NCBI RefSeq assembly: GCF_001507435.1
Contig: NZ_LMWH01000243.1
Coordinates: 186,001 to 250,000 of the forward strand
DNA: 64,000 nt
Direction of reading: 5' to 3'
Origin: Streptomyces sp. NRRL F-5122
GTDB lineage: Bacteria > Actinomycetota > Actinomycetes > Streptomycetales > Streptomycetaceae
A model generated the notes under the pieces. The model was not told the origin of the DNA. It did not search any database and worked only from the letters and a program-made list of their open reading frames with translations. A program made the position numbers and the translations under genes. The number at the start of each line of letters is the position of its first letter. Position 1 is the stretch's first letter. This document shows positions 30,706 through 39,116 of the stretch, piece by piece.

Positions 30706-31200
30706 TCAGCCGGGGGTGAGCCGTACGGGTTCGATCCCGGTGAGCAGGGTGGCGAGGCCGTGGTCGATGTCGGGGCCGAGGTACCAGTCGCCGGTGTGGT
30801 CGAGGGCGTAGACGCGGCCTTCGGTGTCGATGGCGAGGACCGCGCGGCTGTCGGTCTCCTCGCCGAGGGGGCAGACCTCGGTGTCGAGGGCCCGGCCGAG
30901 GTCGCCGAGGGTGCGGGCCATGTGGAGGCCGTGCAGGGGGTCGAGGTGGAGGGCGGCGGGGGCGAGCCCGCGGCCGGGTCCTTGTGCGGTGATGTGCAGT
31001 GCGCCGAATTCCGCCCATGCTTCGACGGCCGCGGGGAAGACCGCGTGCTGGTGGCCTGCGGGGGAGGTGTGGCCGCGGAGGGTGTCGGCCCAGACTTCCG
31101 CCTGCTTTATGTCCCAGCGGCCCGGTTGCCAGCCGGCGGCGCGCAATGCGGCGTCGACGGGTACGGAGAAGCGTGTGGTGGAGGTGCGGTCGGCGTGCAT
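30706..31200 (-). CDS. SUKH-3-like immunity protein
   Basis: 164 residues, no signal or membrane segment. The pattern AGWQPGR near the N-terminus, then FPAAVEAWAEFGAL, LHLDPLHGLHMARTLG, CPLGEETDSRAVLAIDTEG and VYALDHTGDWYLG fits my recollection of the SUKH-3 family, whose members neutralise polymorphic nuclease or deaminase toxins. It lies 85 bp downstream of a YwqJ-like deaminase gene on the same strand, as expected for a toxin-immunity pair. AAGGGCAG is just ahead of ATG 31200. Confidence 0.75.
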   Translation of the reverse strand: MHADRTSTTRFSVPVDAALRAAGWQPGRWDIKQAEVWADTLRGHTSPAGHQHAVFPAAVEAWAEFGALHITAQGPGRGLAPAALHLDPLHGLHMARTLGDLGRALDTEVCPLGEETDSRAVLAIDTEGRVYALDHTGDWYLGPDIDHGLATLLTGIEPVRLTPG

Positions 31201-31285
31201 CTGCCCTTCGTTCGTCGAGTGCGGTGGCGCGGCGCGGGCGCCGTCGTGCGGTGGGGTGTGGGGGTGGTGGTGCTGCGCCGTGGGG

Positions 31286-31786
31286 TCAGTCCTGTGCCGT
31301 GGGGTCGACGATGCGTACGCCGAAGTGGTCGCTGAGTGCGGTGCAGGCGCGGCAGGGTGCGGCGAAGCTGCCGTGCAGGGGGTCGCCGTCCTCGCGGATG
31401 CGGCGGGCGGTGAGCTTGGCCTGTTTGAGGGTTTTGCGGGCTTCGCCGTTGGTCATGGGTTTGCGTGCGGCGCGTTTGGTGCGTGCCGCGTCGGCGGTGG
31501 CGATGTGCCGCGAGATGAGGATCGTTTCGGCGCATCTGCCGGTGCAGCGGTCGCGCTGGCCGCTGGTGAGGGTGTCGAGGAAGTCCTGGACGAGAGGGTG
31601 CAGGACGGGGGGCTGGTCGCCGCGGGCGGCGGTGCCGGTGAGGGTGGCGCCGCGGACGGAGAGGGCGGCGGCGACGGTGGGGAGTATGCCGTCGCGACGG
31701 TGGTGGAGGGTGGGGGCGGGGGCGGCGTCGCTGGTGCTCCAGTCGACGCGTGGGTCTCCCGACGTGCCCGTTTGTGTTGCGTTCAT
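31286..31786 (-). CDS. YwqJ-like putative deaminase (toxin-type)
   Basis: 166 residues. After a variable N-terminus come LHPLVQDFLDTLTSGQRDR and GRCAETILISRHI, with the zinc/catalytic CAE motif (C85-E87) in the position of the usual HAE. The second motif is PCRAC (C145, C148). These are the marks of the YwqJ-related deaminases described in polymorphic toxins. No leader, WXG or RHS region, so it is a free-standing domain. GGGAGGGGAAG precedes ATG 31786. It is upstream of the SUKH-3-like gene and divergent from the nuclease-SUKH fusion gene. Nucleic acid or nucleotide as substrate is unknown. Confidence 0.75.
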   Translation of the reverse strand: MNATQTGTSGDPRVDWSTSDAAPAPTLHHRRDGILPTVAAALSVRGATLTGTAARGDQPPVLHPLVQDFLDTLTSGQRDRCTGRCAETILISRHIATADAARTKRAARKPMTNGEARKTLKQAKLTARRIREDGDPLHGSFAAPCRACTALSDHFGVRIVDPTAQD

Positions 31787-32050
31787 GATCGTCTTCCCCT
31801 CCCTTGCATCCCTCCTGGGAGGAAACAGACTGCCAAATGCCCTGGCCGGTGCGGAAGCTGGGGCGCTGCGACACGCCAGGGCTTCGGCGTACGGTCACGG
31901 TGGGGTGACGGCTGGTCACGATGGCGGCGTGTCGGCCACGGTGTGTGAGCGGTGGCCCGGTGACCGGCGCCGTCGTACCGCATAGGCTGGTGACATCCGC
32001 GATCCACACTGCCGTAGAGGCCAGACAGAACGCCGCAGGGGGCAAACGTC
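31787..32050. promoter_or_regulatory. Divergent promoter region of the toxin/immunity cluster
   Basis: 264 bp shared by two diverging transcription units. A plus-strand TAGGCT (31983-31988) is a plausible -10 element about 60 bp before ATG 32051. CCTCC/GGAGG forms a small hairpin near 31811-31823 by the deaminase start. I found no long palindrome. Confidence 0.45.
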
Positions 32051-33061
32051 ATGACGACAGGTCGGCTCGGGCTGGGGGTACCTCAGGCTGGGGGACATGC
32101 CGCGCCGCCGAACGCGGCTTACGCCGGACAGGTCGTGCACTTTCCTGACCCGGTGAGGGCTGCTCGGCATCCCAGGGGGGTGCAGGTCGACGAGTTCGGG
32201 TATCCCGACTTCTCGCCCTATGCCCGTGCGGCCGCGGAGATCGCGGAGCCGCCCGAGGGGTTCGGTGTGGACGAGTTGCGGCTGACGGACTACGTGTCGG
32301 CGAATGCGGTGTCGGCGGCGTCCGGCAACGAGCTGTGGGACACGATCCCGGCGGTGGCGACGCCGCACGGGTGGACGTGGCACCACGTCCGGGGCACGCG
32401 GCGGCTGGAGTTGGTCCCGGTCGAGGTGAAGGCGCTGTTGCGGCATCACGGCGGGGTGGCGACGGCGCGCGTCGATCACGGCAAGCGGGGGACGCGTCCG
32501 CTGCAGGAGACGCGGCCGGCGCACTTCGGGCTGCCGAAGTCGTCGGTGGCGGTGACGGAGCAGCAGGTGCTGGGGGTCGAGGAGGACCTGGGGTACCGGC
32601 TGCCGGGCGCGTACCGGTCGTTCCTGAAGGCGGCGGGTGGTGCGGCGCCGGTGGGCGTTGCGCTCGACGCGGAGTTGGGGCTGCTGGTGGACCAGCCGTT
32701 CTTCACGGTGCGGGACGAGGCGGCCGTCAACGACCTTGTCTATATGAACAAGTGTCTGCGCGACCATCTGACGAAGGACTATCTGGGTGTCGGGTTCGTG
32801 CAGGGCGGTCTGCTGGCCGTGAAGGTGAAGGGCGACGCGATCGGTTCGGTCTGGTTCTGCGCCTATGACGACGTGCGTGACGTGGATGCGTCGTGGACGG
32901 CGGCCGAGCGTGTGCGGCGGCTGTTGCTGCCGTGCGGTGACGACTTCGACGGGTTTCTGTCGCGGCTCGCGGGCGGTCCGCCGGAGTTGGAGACCGTGGC
33001 GAACCTGATGGTGGACGGTGGGTTCGCGCGCGCGGTGCCTGTGTCGTCGGTGGGGGAGTGA
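32051..33061 (+). CDS. WHH-type nuclease domain fused to a SUKH immunity domain
   Basis: 336 residues, cytoplasmic by sequence. N-terminal part (about 45-140): GYPDFSPYA, then GWTWHHVRGTRRLELVP with W110-H111-H112 and LLRHHGG (H132, H133). This matches the WHH branch of HNH/endonuclease VII-fold toxin nucleases. C-terminal part (about 168-320): VTEQQVLGVEEDLGYRLP, GAYRSFLKAAGG and PFFTVRDEAAVNDL, typical of SUKH-1 (SMI1/KNR4) proteins, which bind such nucleases. So toxin-like and immunity-like domains are in one chain. AGGGGG precedes ATG 32051. The next gene starts 10 bp after the stop. Confidence 0.78.
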   Translation: MTTGRLGLGVPQAGGHAAPPNAAYAGQVVHFPDPVRAARHPRGVQVDEFGYPDFSPYARAAAEIAEPPEGFGVDELRLTDYVSANAVSAASGNELWDTIPAVATPHGWTWHHVRGTRRLELVPVEVKALLRHHGGVATARVDHGKRGTRPLQETRPAHFGLPKSSVAVTEQQVLGVEEDLGYRLPGAYRSFLKAAGGAAPVGVALDAELGLLVDQPFFTVRDEAAVNDLVYMNKCLRDHLTKDYLGVGFVQGGLLAVKVKGDAIGSVWFCAYDDVRDVDASWTAAERVRRLLLPCGDDFDGFLSRLAGGPPELETVANLMVDGGFARAVPVSSVGE

Positions 33062-33070
33062 GTCGAAGCG

Positions 33071-35692
33071 ATGGTGACGTTCGCTCAGGCGCAGGAGCGC
33101 GCGGAAGAGTGGATCAACGGTGACGTGCCGACGTACCAGCATCGTGAGGTGCGGGTGCGGGAGTTCGAGCTCGGCTTCGTGGTGTGGGCGGAGGACAGGG
33201 CCGAGGGGCCGCGGTCGGACGGTGGCGCGCAGCGGCTGGTGATAGCCCGTGACAGCGGTGAGGCGACGCTGTGGCCGGGCCTTGCGGTGGGTGAGGTGAT
33301 CCGCCGGTACGAGGAGCAGTACGGGGTGGTGGACGCGGCGGCGCGGCAGGCGCCGGCGCCGCCGGCCCGGGTGGATCTGAACCAGACGTCGTTCCTGCTG
33401 AGCCCGCCGGAATGGCTTCAGGAGGCGGCCGACAGGATGGGTATTCCGGACCGTCGCCGGGACGGCGGTTCGTCGTCCGGGGCGTCGGACGGCGCGGGTC
33501 CGCGCCCGGCCGCGGCGGCCGGGTCCCAGGACGGTGCGGCTGCCGCGGCCCCTTCGGGTACGCCGTGGCCCGCGGCCGGGGGCGGGCAGGAGGAGCCGCA
33601 GGACGCGAGGCCGGGTGTGCCGGCGGGGGCGACGCCGTGGACGGGGACGGACACCAACGCCGATGCGGGCGAGGACCGTTCGGTTCCGCTGCCGGCGACG
33701 GTGTTCGCGCCGCCGTTGGCCGACGCGGACGACGGCGGTACGCCGCCGCCCGCGTCCGTCCCGGATGCGGAGACCACGCTGATGGCGGGCGGCAGCCGGC
33801 TGCCGCATACGTCGGTCGCTCCGGTGGTGGAGGAGCCGGGGGCGGGCGCCGCGCCCGGGGGTGCGCCCTCGTACGGCTATCCGCAGGGTCCGGGCGGCGC
33901 GCCGGGTGCGCCGCAGGGTCCGGGTGGTCCCGGTGCTCCGGCGTACGGCTATCCGCAGGGCCCCGGTGGTGCGCCGGGCGCGCCTCGGCAGGATGGGCCG
34001 CAGGCTCCCGTAGCGCCCGGCGCCGGGCAGCCCCCGGCGGCTTCGGCCGCGTCGGGCCCGCGGCTCGCGCCGAACGCCGAGGACATCGCCGATGCCGCGA
34101 CCAGCAAGGCGGCGCCTCCTCGGGGGGCGCGGTCCGGGGGTGCGCTCCGTCCGCCGGGTGAGCCCGGCGCGCCGGGGCCGCGGCCGGGTGCCGCACCGCC
34201 GCCTCCGCCGCCGGGCCCCGGGGCGGGTGGTTATGTGCCGACCCAGTTGGTGTCACAGCTCGGGCCCGGCGGGCCGGGGGGTGCCGCGGGCCCGGGTGCT
34301 CCGCAGCCGCCGGGCGCCCCTGGTGCACCGGGTGTGCCGCCGCGTGCGCCGGGCGCCGCCACTCCTGCGGCGCCGGCCGCTCCCGCGGGGCCGCCGGTTC
34401 CTCCGGGGCCGCCGGGGGGTGCTCCGCAGACTCCGGGTGCGCCGAACACGCCGGGTGGTACGCCTCCCGGCGGAGCGCACCACGCGGCCACGATGCTCGC
34501 CGGTCCGTCCGGCCCGGGTGCCCCGCAGCCGCCGGCCGCCCCCGGCGCCCCGGGGATGCCTCCCGGCGCTCCGGGTGTCGTCCACCACGCCGAGACCGTG
34601 CTGTCCGGGCCGCCGGCCGGTGGGCCCGGGACGCCTCCGCCGCCCCCGGGGGCCCCGGGTGTGCCGCCCGGGGCTCCGCAGCCGGTGCCGGGTCAGCAGC
34701 CGGCGTACGGGTATCCGCCCTCCGGTCTGCCGACGGTGGGTCCCGGCTACCAGGCCGTGCTGCGCTACCGCGCGCAGGACGGTTCCGAGCAGCAGCTGAT
34801 CCGGCGTTCGGCGCCGGGAACTCCGCATCCGGAGTGGCAGATCTTCCACGAGCTGCGGGCGATGAACGTCCCGCCGGACCAGGTGCTGGAGCTGCACACG
34901 GAGCTGGAGTCGTGCGAGCTGCCGGGGGCCTACTGCGCGCGGATGATCCGGGAGAACTGGCCGCAGGCGCGGATCACCAGCATCGCCCCGTACGGCACCG
35001 ATCACGCCTCGCGTCAGCAGGGCATGCAGCAACTGCTGGCGCACCAGGGTGAGTTGCACCAGGTGGCGGACGGTCCGGCGCGGCCGGGCCCGGTGCGTGC
35101 GCCGCTGCCCGCGGTGCAGCCCGTGCCGCCGATCCCGCCGGAGGGCATCGCGCAGGAGCTGGCGGGCGCCTTCGGGCCGGGGATCTTCCGGTTCGATCAT
35201 GCCGCGGTCTCCCGGCAGGGTGTGCCGCCGATCGTGTCGCACACCCTGGTGGTGGCCGGACTGCCGCTGGACATGGGCCCGTTCTTCTGGGCGCAGGCCC
35301 AGCCGGGCCGTCCGGTGCCGACGCTGGCCGAACTGGCGCAGGAGCGTGGCGTGCAGCCCGCCCCGGACGCGGCCTCGTACCTGGTCATGGGCAGCGACTT
35401 CGGCAAGGCGATCTGTGTGCAGTACGGCACGGCGAACATCGTCGCGGTGCCGGTGGAGGGTGCCGTCTCCGTTCCGCCGCAGTTCGTGAACACGGGCCTG
35501 CCCGAGTTCGTGCGCTGTCTTGCGCTGCTCGGGCGGATGTGGCGGCTGAGGTTCGGGCTCAACCAGGAGCAGGCGGGCCGCTGGACCGTGGACTTCCAGG
35601 CCCAACTCGCCTCCCTGGACCCGGCGGCGCTCGGTTCGCCGGAGAGCTGGTGGTCGGTGCTGCTGGAACAGATGTGGGACGGGCTGCTCTGA
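33071..35692 (+). CDS. Multidomain protein: YrhB-like, Pro/Gly-rich, deaminase-like and SUKH-4-like segments
   Basis: 873 residues, no signal or membrane helix. Segment 1 (1-90): AQERAEEWINGD and FVVWAEDRAEG, resembling YrhB-type immunity domains. Segment 2 (about 90-555): Pro/Gly/Ala-rich with YGYPQGPGGAPGAP repeats. Segment 3 (about 555-665): WQIFHELRAMNVPPDQ, then HTELESCELPGAYCARM with HxE (609-611) and Cys615/Cys622, deaminase-like. Segment 4 (about 690-870): IFRFDHAAVSRQGVP, PFFWAQAQ and FVNTGLPEFVRCLALLGRM, SUKH-4-like. Domain names are from memory. Co-transcribed with the preceding fusion gene and closed by a strong terminator. Confidence 0.72.
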   Translation: MVTFAQAQERAEEWINGDVPTYQHREVRVREFELGFVVWAEDRAEGPRSDGGAQRLVIARDSGEATLWPGLAVGEVIRRYEEQYGVVDAAARQAPAPPARVDLNQTSFLLSPPEWLQEAADRMGIPDRRRDGGSSSGASDGAGPRPAAAAGSQDGAAAAAPSGTPWPAAGGGQEEPQDARPGVPAGATPWTGTDTNADAGEDRSVPLPATVFAPPLADADDGGTPPPASVPDAETTLMAGGSRLPHTSVAPVVEEPGAGAAPGGAPSYGYPQGPGGAPGAPQGPGGPGAPAYGYPQGPGGAPGAPRQDGPQAPVAPGAGQPPAASAASGPRLAPNAEDIADAATSKAAPPRGARSGGALRPPGEPGAPGPRPGAAPPPPPPGPGAGGYVPTQLVSQLGPGGPGGAAGPGAPQPPGAPGAPGVPPRAPGAATPAAPAAPAGPPVPPGPPGGAPQTPGAPNTPGGTPPGGAHHAATMLAGPSGPGAPQPPAAPGAPGMPPGAPGVVHHAETVLSGPPAGGPGTPPPPPGAPGVPPGAPQPVPGQQPAYGYPPSGLPTVGPGYQAVLRYRAQDGSEQQLIRRSAPGTPHPEWQIFHELRAMNVPPDQVLELHTELESCELPGAYCARMIRENWPQARITSIAPYGTDHASRQQGMQQLLAHQGELHQVADGPARPGPVRAPLPAVQPVPPIPPEGIAQELAGAFGPGIFRFDHAAVSRQGVPPIVSHTLVVAGLPLDMGPFFWAQAQPGRPVPTLAELAQERGVQPAPDAASYLVMGSDFGKAICVQYGTANIVAVPVEGAVSVPPQFVNTGLPEFVRCLALLGRMWRLRFGLNQEQAGRWTVDFQAQLASLDPAALGSPESWWSVLLEQMWDGLL

Positions 35693-35714
35693 CCCGTTTC
35701 TGAGGTTTCGTCAA

Positions 35715-35758
35715 GGGCTGGGCCCGGTCGTACATACGACCGGGCCCAGCCCCTTTTT
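35715..35758 (+). terminator. Rho-independent terminator of the toxin/immunity operon
   Basis: Perfect 18-bp arms (35715-35732 and 35735-35752) followed by C and five T (35754-35758). One of the few canonical T-tract terminators in the window. Confidence 0.92.
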
Positions 35759-35781
35759 CAGGTGATCTTCACCGCTGTCCG

Positions 35782-35811
35782 TTGCTTACATGTGGAGTGT
35801 CGCGTTATGAA
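35782..35811 (+). promoter_or_regulatory. Promoter of the DivIVA-like gene
   Basis: TTGCTT (35782-35787), 18-bp spacer, TATGAA (35806-35811). Close to the vegetative consensus and about 70 bp upstream of ATG 35882. Confidence 0.65.
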
Positions 35812-35881
35812 CACTTCTGTCTGATCCATCAAGATGTGCGCACGATCATCGGCTCCTGTGGGTCGGGCGGAGAGGGGTTCC

Positions 35882-36766
35882 ATGAGCAGCGCAGCGGGGT
35901 CGCCGCACGGCTTCGTGTCCGTGCGGCGGGGTTACCGTCCCGATCAGGTCGACGCGTACACCGCGGCCCTCTCGCAGGACCGCGACGCCGCCTGGGAGCG
36001 GGCCGCCCGGCTCACCGTGCTGGCCAAGGAGATGGAGGGGGACCTGGAGCGGCTGCGCGAGACGGTGTCGCAGCTCGATCCGCAGACGTACGAGGCGCTC
36101 GGCGACCGGGCCCGGCGGTTGTTCGACATGGCGCGGGAGGAGGCCGGCGCCCTTCGGGACGAGGCGCGGCGGGAGTCGCAGGAGTTGGTCGCCGGGGCGG
36201 AGGAGGCGGCCGGACGGATGCGGCAGGCCGCGGAGGACCACGCGGGCGAGGTGCGTGCGGACGCCGAGGAGCGGGTCCGCACCCGGATGCTGGCGGCCCG
36301 GGCCGAGGCCGACGACATGCGGATCCAGGCACGGCGCGAGGTGAAGGAGGGGCGCGGTGAGGCGCTGGCCGCGCTGCGCGAGGTGCGGCAGCGCACCGAG
36401 ACGCTGCTCGCCGAGCAGGAGCGGGAGCACGCCGAGCGCCAGGAAGGCGAGGAGCGCGCGGTGGCCGCGCGGGCCGCCGCGCTGGACGCGGCGGAGGCCG
36501 AGCGGGTGGCAGGGGTGGAGGCCGTACTGTCGCAGGCGAAGCAGGCGTTCGGCGAGGCCGAGGAGTCGGCCCGGCAGATCCAGCGGGACGCCAGGGCGCG
36601 TGCCGCCGAGATCATCGCCGATGCGCGCCTGCGGGAGGAGCGCATCGCCCGGGAGACGGAACGGGTGCTGCGGGAGCACGGCGAGCAATGGGACTGTGTG
36701 CAGGCCCAGATGGACCATGTGCGCAACAGCCTCGCCATGCTGACGGGCCGGGCCGTCGCGGAGTAG
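35882..36766 (+). CDS. DivIVA-like coiled-coil protein
   Basis: 294 residues from ATG 35882, preceded by GAGAGGGG. Residues 9-35 (GFVSVRRGYRPDQVDAYTAA) match the DivIVA N-terminal membrane-binding motif. The rest is an almost uninterrupted Ala/Glu/Arg-rich coiled coil (about 40-285) of the kind found in Streptomyces DivIVA/FilP/Scy-type cytoskeletal or polarity proteins. No enzymatic motif. The free promoter and preceding terminator indicate an independent transcript. Role in polar growth or filament assembly is inferred from family. Confidence 0.8.
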   Translation: MSSAAGSPHGFVSVRRGYRPDQVDAYTAALSQDRDAAWERAARLTVLAKEMEGDLERLRETVSQLDPQTYEALGDRARRLFDMAREEAGALRDEARRESQELVAGAEEAAGRMRQAAEDHAGEVRADAEERVRTRMLAARAEADDMRIQARREVKEGRGEALAALREVRQRTETLLAEQEREHAERQEGEERAVAARAAALDAAEAERVAGVEAVLSQAKQAFGEAEESARQIQRDARARAAEIIADARLREERIARETERVLREHGEQWDCVQAQMDHVRNSLAMLTGRAVAE

Positions 36767-36790
36767 TCCGGGTTCTGGGCGTGCCCCCTC

Positions 36791-38425
36791 TCAGCCGCTC
36801 CTTCGCACCGCCCCCGCCAGGATCCACCCCTCCACCGCCTCGTACTGCCGGCGCTGCTCCGCGGCCTGGCGGCGGCCGGAGGCGATCGTGCCCAGCCAGC
36901 CGTAGGCGAAGCCGAGCGGGATGGAGACGAGACCGGTGGTGGTGAACGGATACCAGTTGAAGTCCACGTTCGGGAAGGCGGAGGTGGGGGAGCCCGAGAC
37001 CAGGTTCGTTCCGGTCATCAGGACCACCACCGTCACCGTGCCGCCGATCAGCGTCCACAGCAGGCCGGTTCGGGTGTAGCGGCGCCAGAAGAGGCTGTAC
37101 ACGAGTGCCGGTGCGATCGCGGACGCACCGATGCAGAACGAGAGCGTCACCAGCGGCTGAAGGCTCAGGTGCTGGACGAGGGTGGCGAGCAGGATCGCCA
37201 GGGCGCCCACAGCCAGTGCCGACAGGCGTGCCGCCGTCATCTCGCGACGCGGTGTCAGGTCCCGTACGTGGGAGGCGAACACGTCGTGGGCGAGGGAGTT
37301 GGCGCAGGCGAGGATCATTCCGGCCACGGACGCCAGCAGGGTGAGGAAGATCGCCGTCGTCACCGCGGTGAACAGCAGGGTCGCGGCGGCGGACAGGTCC
37401 GGCCCGAACGCGGCCCGGGAGCCCAGCAGATAGGCCGTGCGGCCCTGCGGGTCGGCGGCCGCGACGGCCGCCCGCCCGATCAGGGCCGTCGCGCCGAACC
37501 CGACGACCGTGATGATGGGCACGAGCAGGGTCACCGACGGCACCGCCCAGGACAGCGAGCGGCGCACCTGCCGGGCGCTGTTGGCCGTGTACATGCGCAT
37601 GGTGATGTGCGGCAGGCAGGCGCCGCCGAGCACCACCGTCAGCTCGGAACTGATCATGTCGAGTCGGGGGGCGGGACCGCCCGCGAACTGCAGTCCCGAG
37701 TGCAGGAAGGCGGAACCGACCCCGCTGTTCTGCGCGGCCGCCGTGAGCAACGCCCCCGGGTCCCAGCCGAAGCGGCGCAGGATCAGCGCGGCGACGGTCG
37801 CGCCGGAGCCCAGCAGCATCACGATCTTGAGGATCTGGATGAGGGCGGTGCCCTTCATGCCGCCGATCGCCGCGTAGCTGATCATCAGCGTGCCGAGGCC
37901 GACGATGCACCCCGTCTTCACGGAGTCGCCGGAGAAGCCGAGGATGAAGGCCAGCAGGTCCCCGGCCCCGGCGAGTTGGACGAGCATCATCGGCAGCAGC
38001 GCGGCGAGGGTCACGATGCACGCGGTCATGCGGACGGCCCGTCCCGGCATCCGCCGCGCCAGGGCGTCGCCCATGGTGAAACGGCCCGCGTTGCGCAGGG
38101 GTTCGGCCAGCAGGAACATCAGCAGCATCAGCGACAGGACCGTGCTCAGGGCGAGGACGACACCGTCGTACCCGGTGAGCGCGATGATCCCGCTGGTGCT
38201 GAGCACGGTGGCGGCGGAGATGTAGTCCCCCGCGATGGCGAGGCCGTTGCTCATCGGGGAGAGGGAACTGTAGCCGGTGTAGAACTCGTCGAGGTCGTCC
38301 CGGTCCGGGCCGGTCATCACACACAGCAGGAGCGTGATGGTGGCGACGGTGGTGAACGCCACGAGCGACATGGTCTGCGCCGAACTGCTGAATCCGGTGA
38401 GCCCGACGGCTGCGGTCGCGGTCAT
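36791..38425 (-). CDS. Cation/acetate-type symporter (SSS family)
   Basis: 544 residues, about 13 membrane segments. DLDEFYTGYSSLSPMSNGLA followed by AGDYISAATVLSTSG is the ActP/MctP signature of the acetate/monocarboxylate branch of SSS symporters. ATG 38425 overlaps the stop of the upstream DUF485 gene by four bases, the standard yjcH-actP pairing. Likely takes up acetate, propionate or pyruvate with a cation. Expression would start from the region 38866-39116. Confidence 0.92.
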   Translation of the reverse strand: MTATAAVGLTGFSSSAQTMSLVAFTTVATITLLLCVMTGPDRDDLDEFYTGYSSLSPMSNGLAIAGDYISAATVLSTSGIIALTGYDGVVLALSTVLSLMLLMFLLAEPLRNAGRFTMGDALARRMPGRAVRMTACIVTLAALLPMMLVQLAGAGDLLAFILGFSGDSVKTGCIVGLGTLMISYAAIGGMKGTALIQILKIVMLLGSGATVAALILRRFGWDPGALLTAAAQNSGVGSAFLHSGLQFAGGPAPRLDMISSELTVVLGGACLPHITMRMYTANSARQVRRSLSWAVPSVTLLVPIITVVGFGATALIGRAAVAAADPQGRTAYLLGSRAAFGPDLSAAATLLFTAVTTAIFLTLLASVAGMILACANSLAHDVFASHVRDLTPRREMTAARLSALAVGALAILLATLVQHLSLQPLVTLSFCIGASAIAPALVYSLFWRRYTRTGLLWTLIGGTVTVVVLMTGTNLVSGSPTSAFPNVDFNWYPFTTTGLVSIPLGFAYGWLGTIASGRRQAAEQRRQYEAVEGWILAGAVRRSG

Positions 38426-38865
38426 CGTCCGGCCTCCCGCTTGGCGTCCAGTGCGGTCTGCCGGCGGATGCGGTCGGCGATCGGGTCGACGGTGTGGCGG
38501 GCGGTGTACTCGTAGACGGCGATCGCGACGCAGGTGACGGGGACCTGGATCAGGCCCAGCAGCATGCCGGTGGTGAGACCGCCGGAGACCTCGCCCGTCA
38601 TGAAGGAGGGCGCGAACGCGGACAGCACCAGGAAGAACGTGAAGTAGCCGAGCGCGGTCAGGGTGGCCACGCGCCGCTGCCGGCGGTAGGCGGTCCGCAG
38701 CACGCGCAGGTCGCTGTGGCGTCCGAGCGGCTGGTGGCGTGGCAGCCGCCTGCGGACCGGTTCGGCGGGCGGCGGCTGCCAGGGATAGGTCGCGTGCGAC
38801 GGTGGCGCGTGGTGCGGCGGTGTGTACTCGGGGGGCGAATGCGGTGACAGAAAGGCGTCGGACAT
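38422..38865 (-). CDS. DUF485 membrane protein, partner of the acetate-type symporter
   Basis: 147 residues from ATG 38865, with AAGGAGAA ahead. The N-terminal 60 residues are Pro/His-rich and hydrophilic. Then LGYFTFFLVLSAFAPSFM and GLIQVPVTCVAIAVYEYTA form the two DUF485 helices. DUF485 genes regularly precede actP-type symporters and are thought to assist them. The long Pro-rich extension is common in actinobacterial members. Confidence 0.88.
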   Translation of the reverse strand: MSDAFLSPHSPPEYTPPHHAPPSHATYPWQPPPAEPVRRRLPRHQPLGRHSDLRVLRTAYRRQRRVATLTALGYFTFFLVLSAFAPSFMTGEVSGGLTTGMLLGLIQVPVTCVAIAVYEYTARHTVDPIADRIRRQTALDAKREAGR

Positions 38866-38932
38866 CCCGATTCTCCTTGCCGGCTCGGGTCCGTGGCGGC
38901 GGACCGCAGGGAGCGGGGGGTGGCGACGCACG

Positions 38933-39021
38933 TTACCCGCGCGTAGGGAACCGTGCGGGCTTTTCACCGAACTGAGCGGTCGGTATGCGCTTACCTTCAC
39001 CGACCTGTGTTGTTACCCGCG
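38933..39021. promoter_or_regulatory. Direct repeats upstream of the DUF485-symporter operon
   Basis: TTACCCGCG occurs at 38933-38941 and, exactly 80 bp away, at 39013-39021, within the 251-bp gap. With flanks they read GTTAC-N6-GTAGG and GTTAC-N6-TTACT, close to GTnAC-type half-site pairs recognised by several OmpR-like regulators. The surrounding 38980-39050 is AT-rich for this genome. Confidence 0.45.
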
Positions 39022-39116
39022 TTTACTTCAATACTCAACGTCTCAGGGCCGGCCTCCGCGCGGCCCCGGCGGTAGCGGCCGGGACCGGCGGGAGCCCGCG
39101 TCGACACGGCCGTCGG

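Noticed and set aside
30706..35692. Type VII or contact-dependent secreted toxin locus
   Set aside because: No WXG100, EccC, RHS, filamentous haemagglutinin or signal peptide was seen in or beside the cluster.
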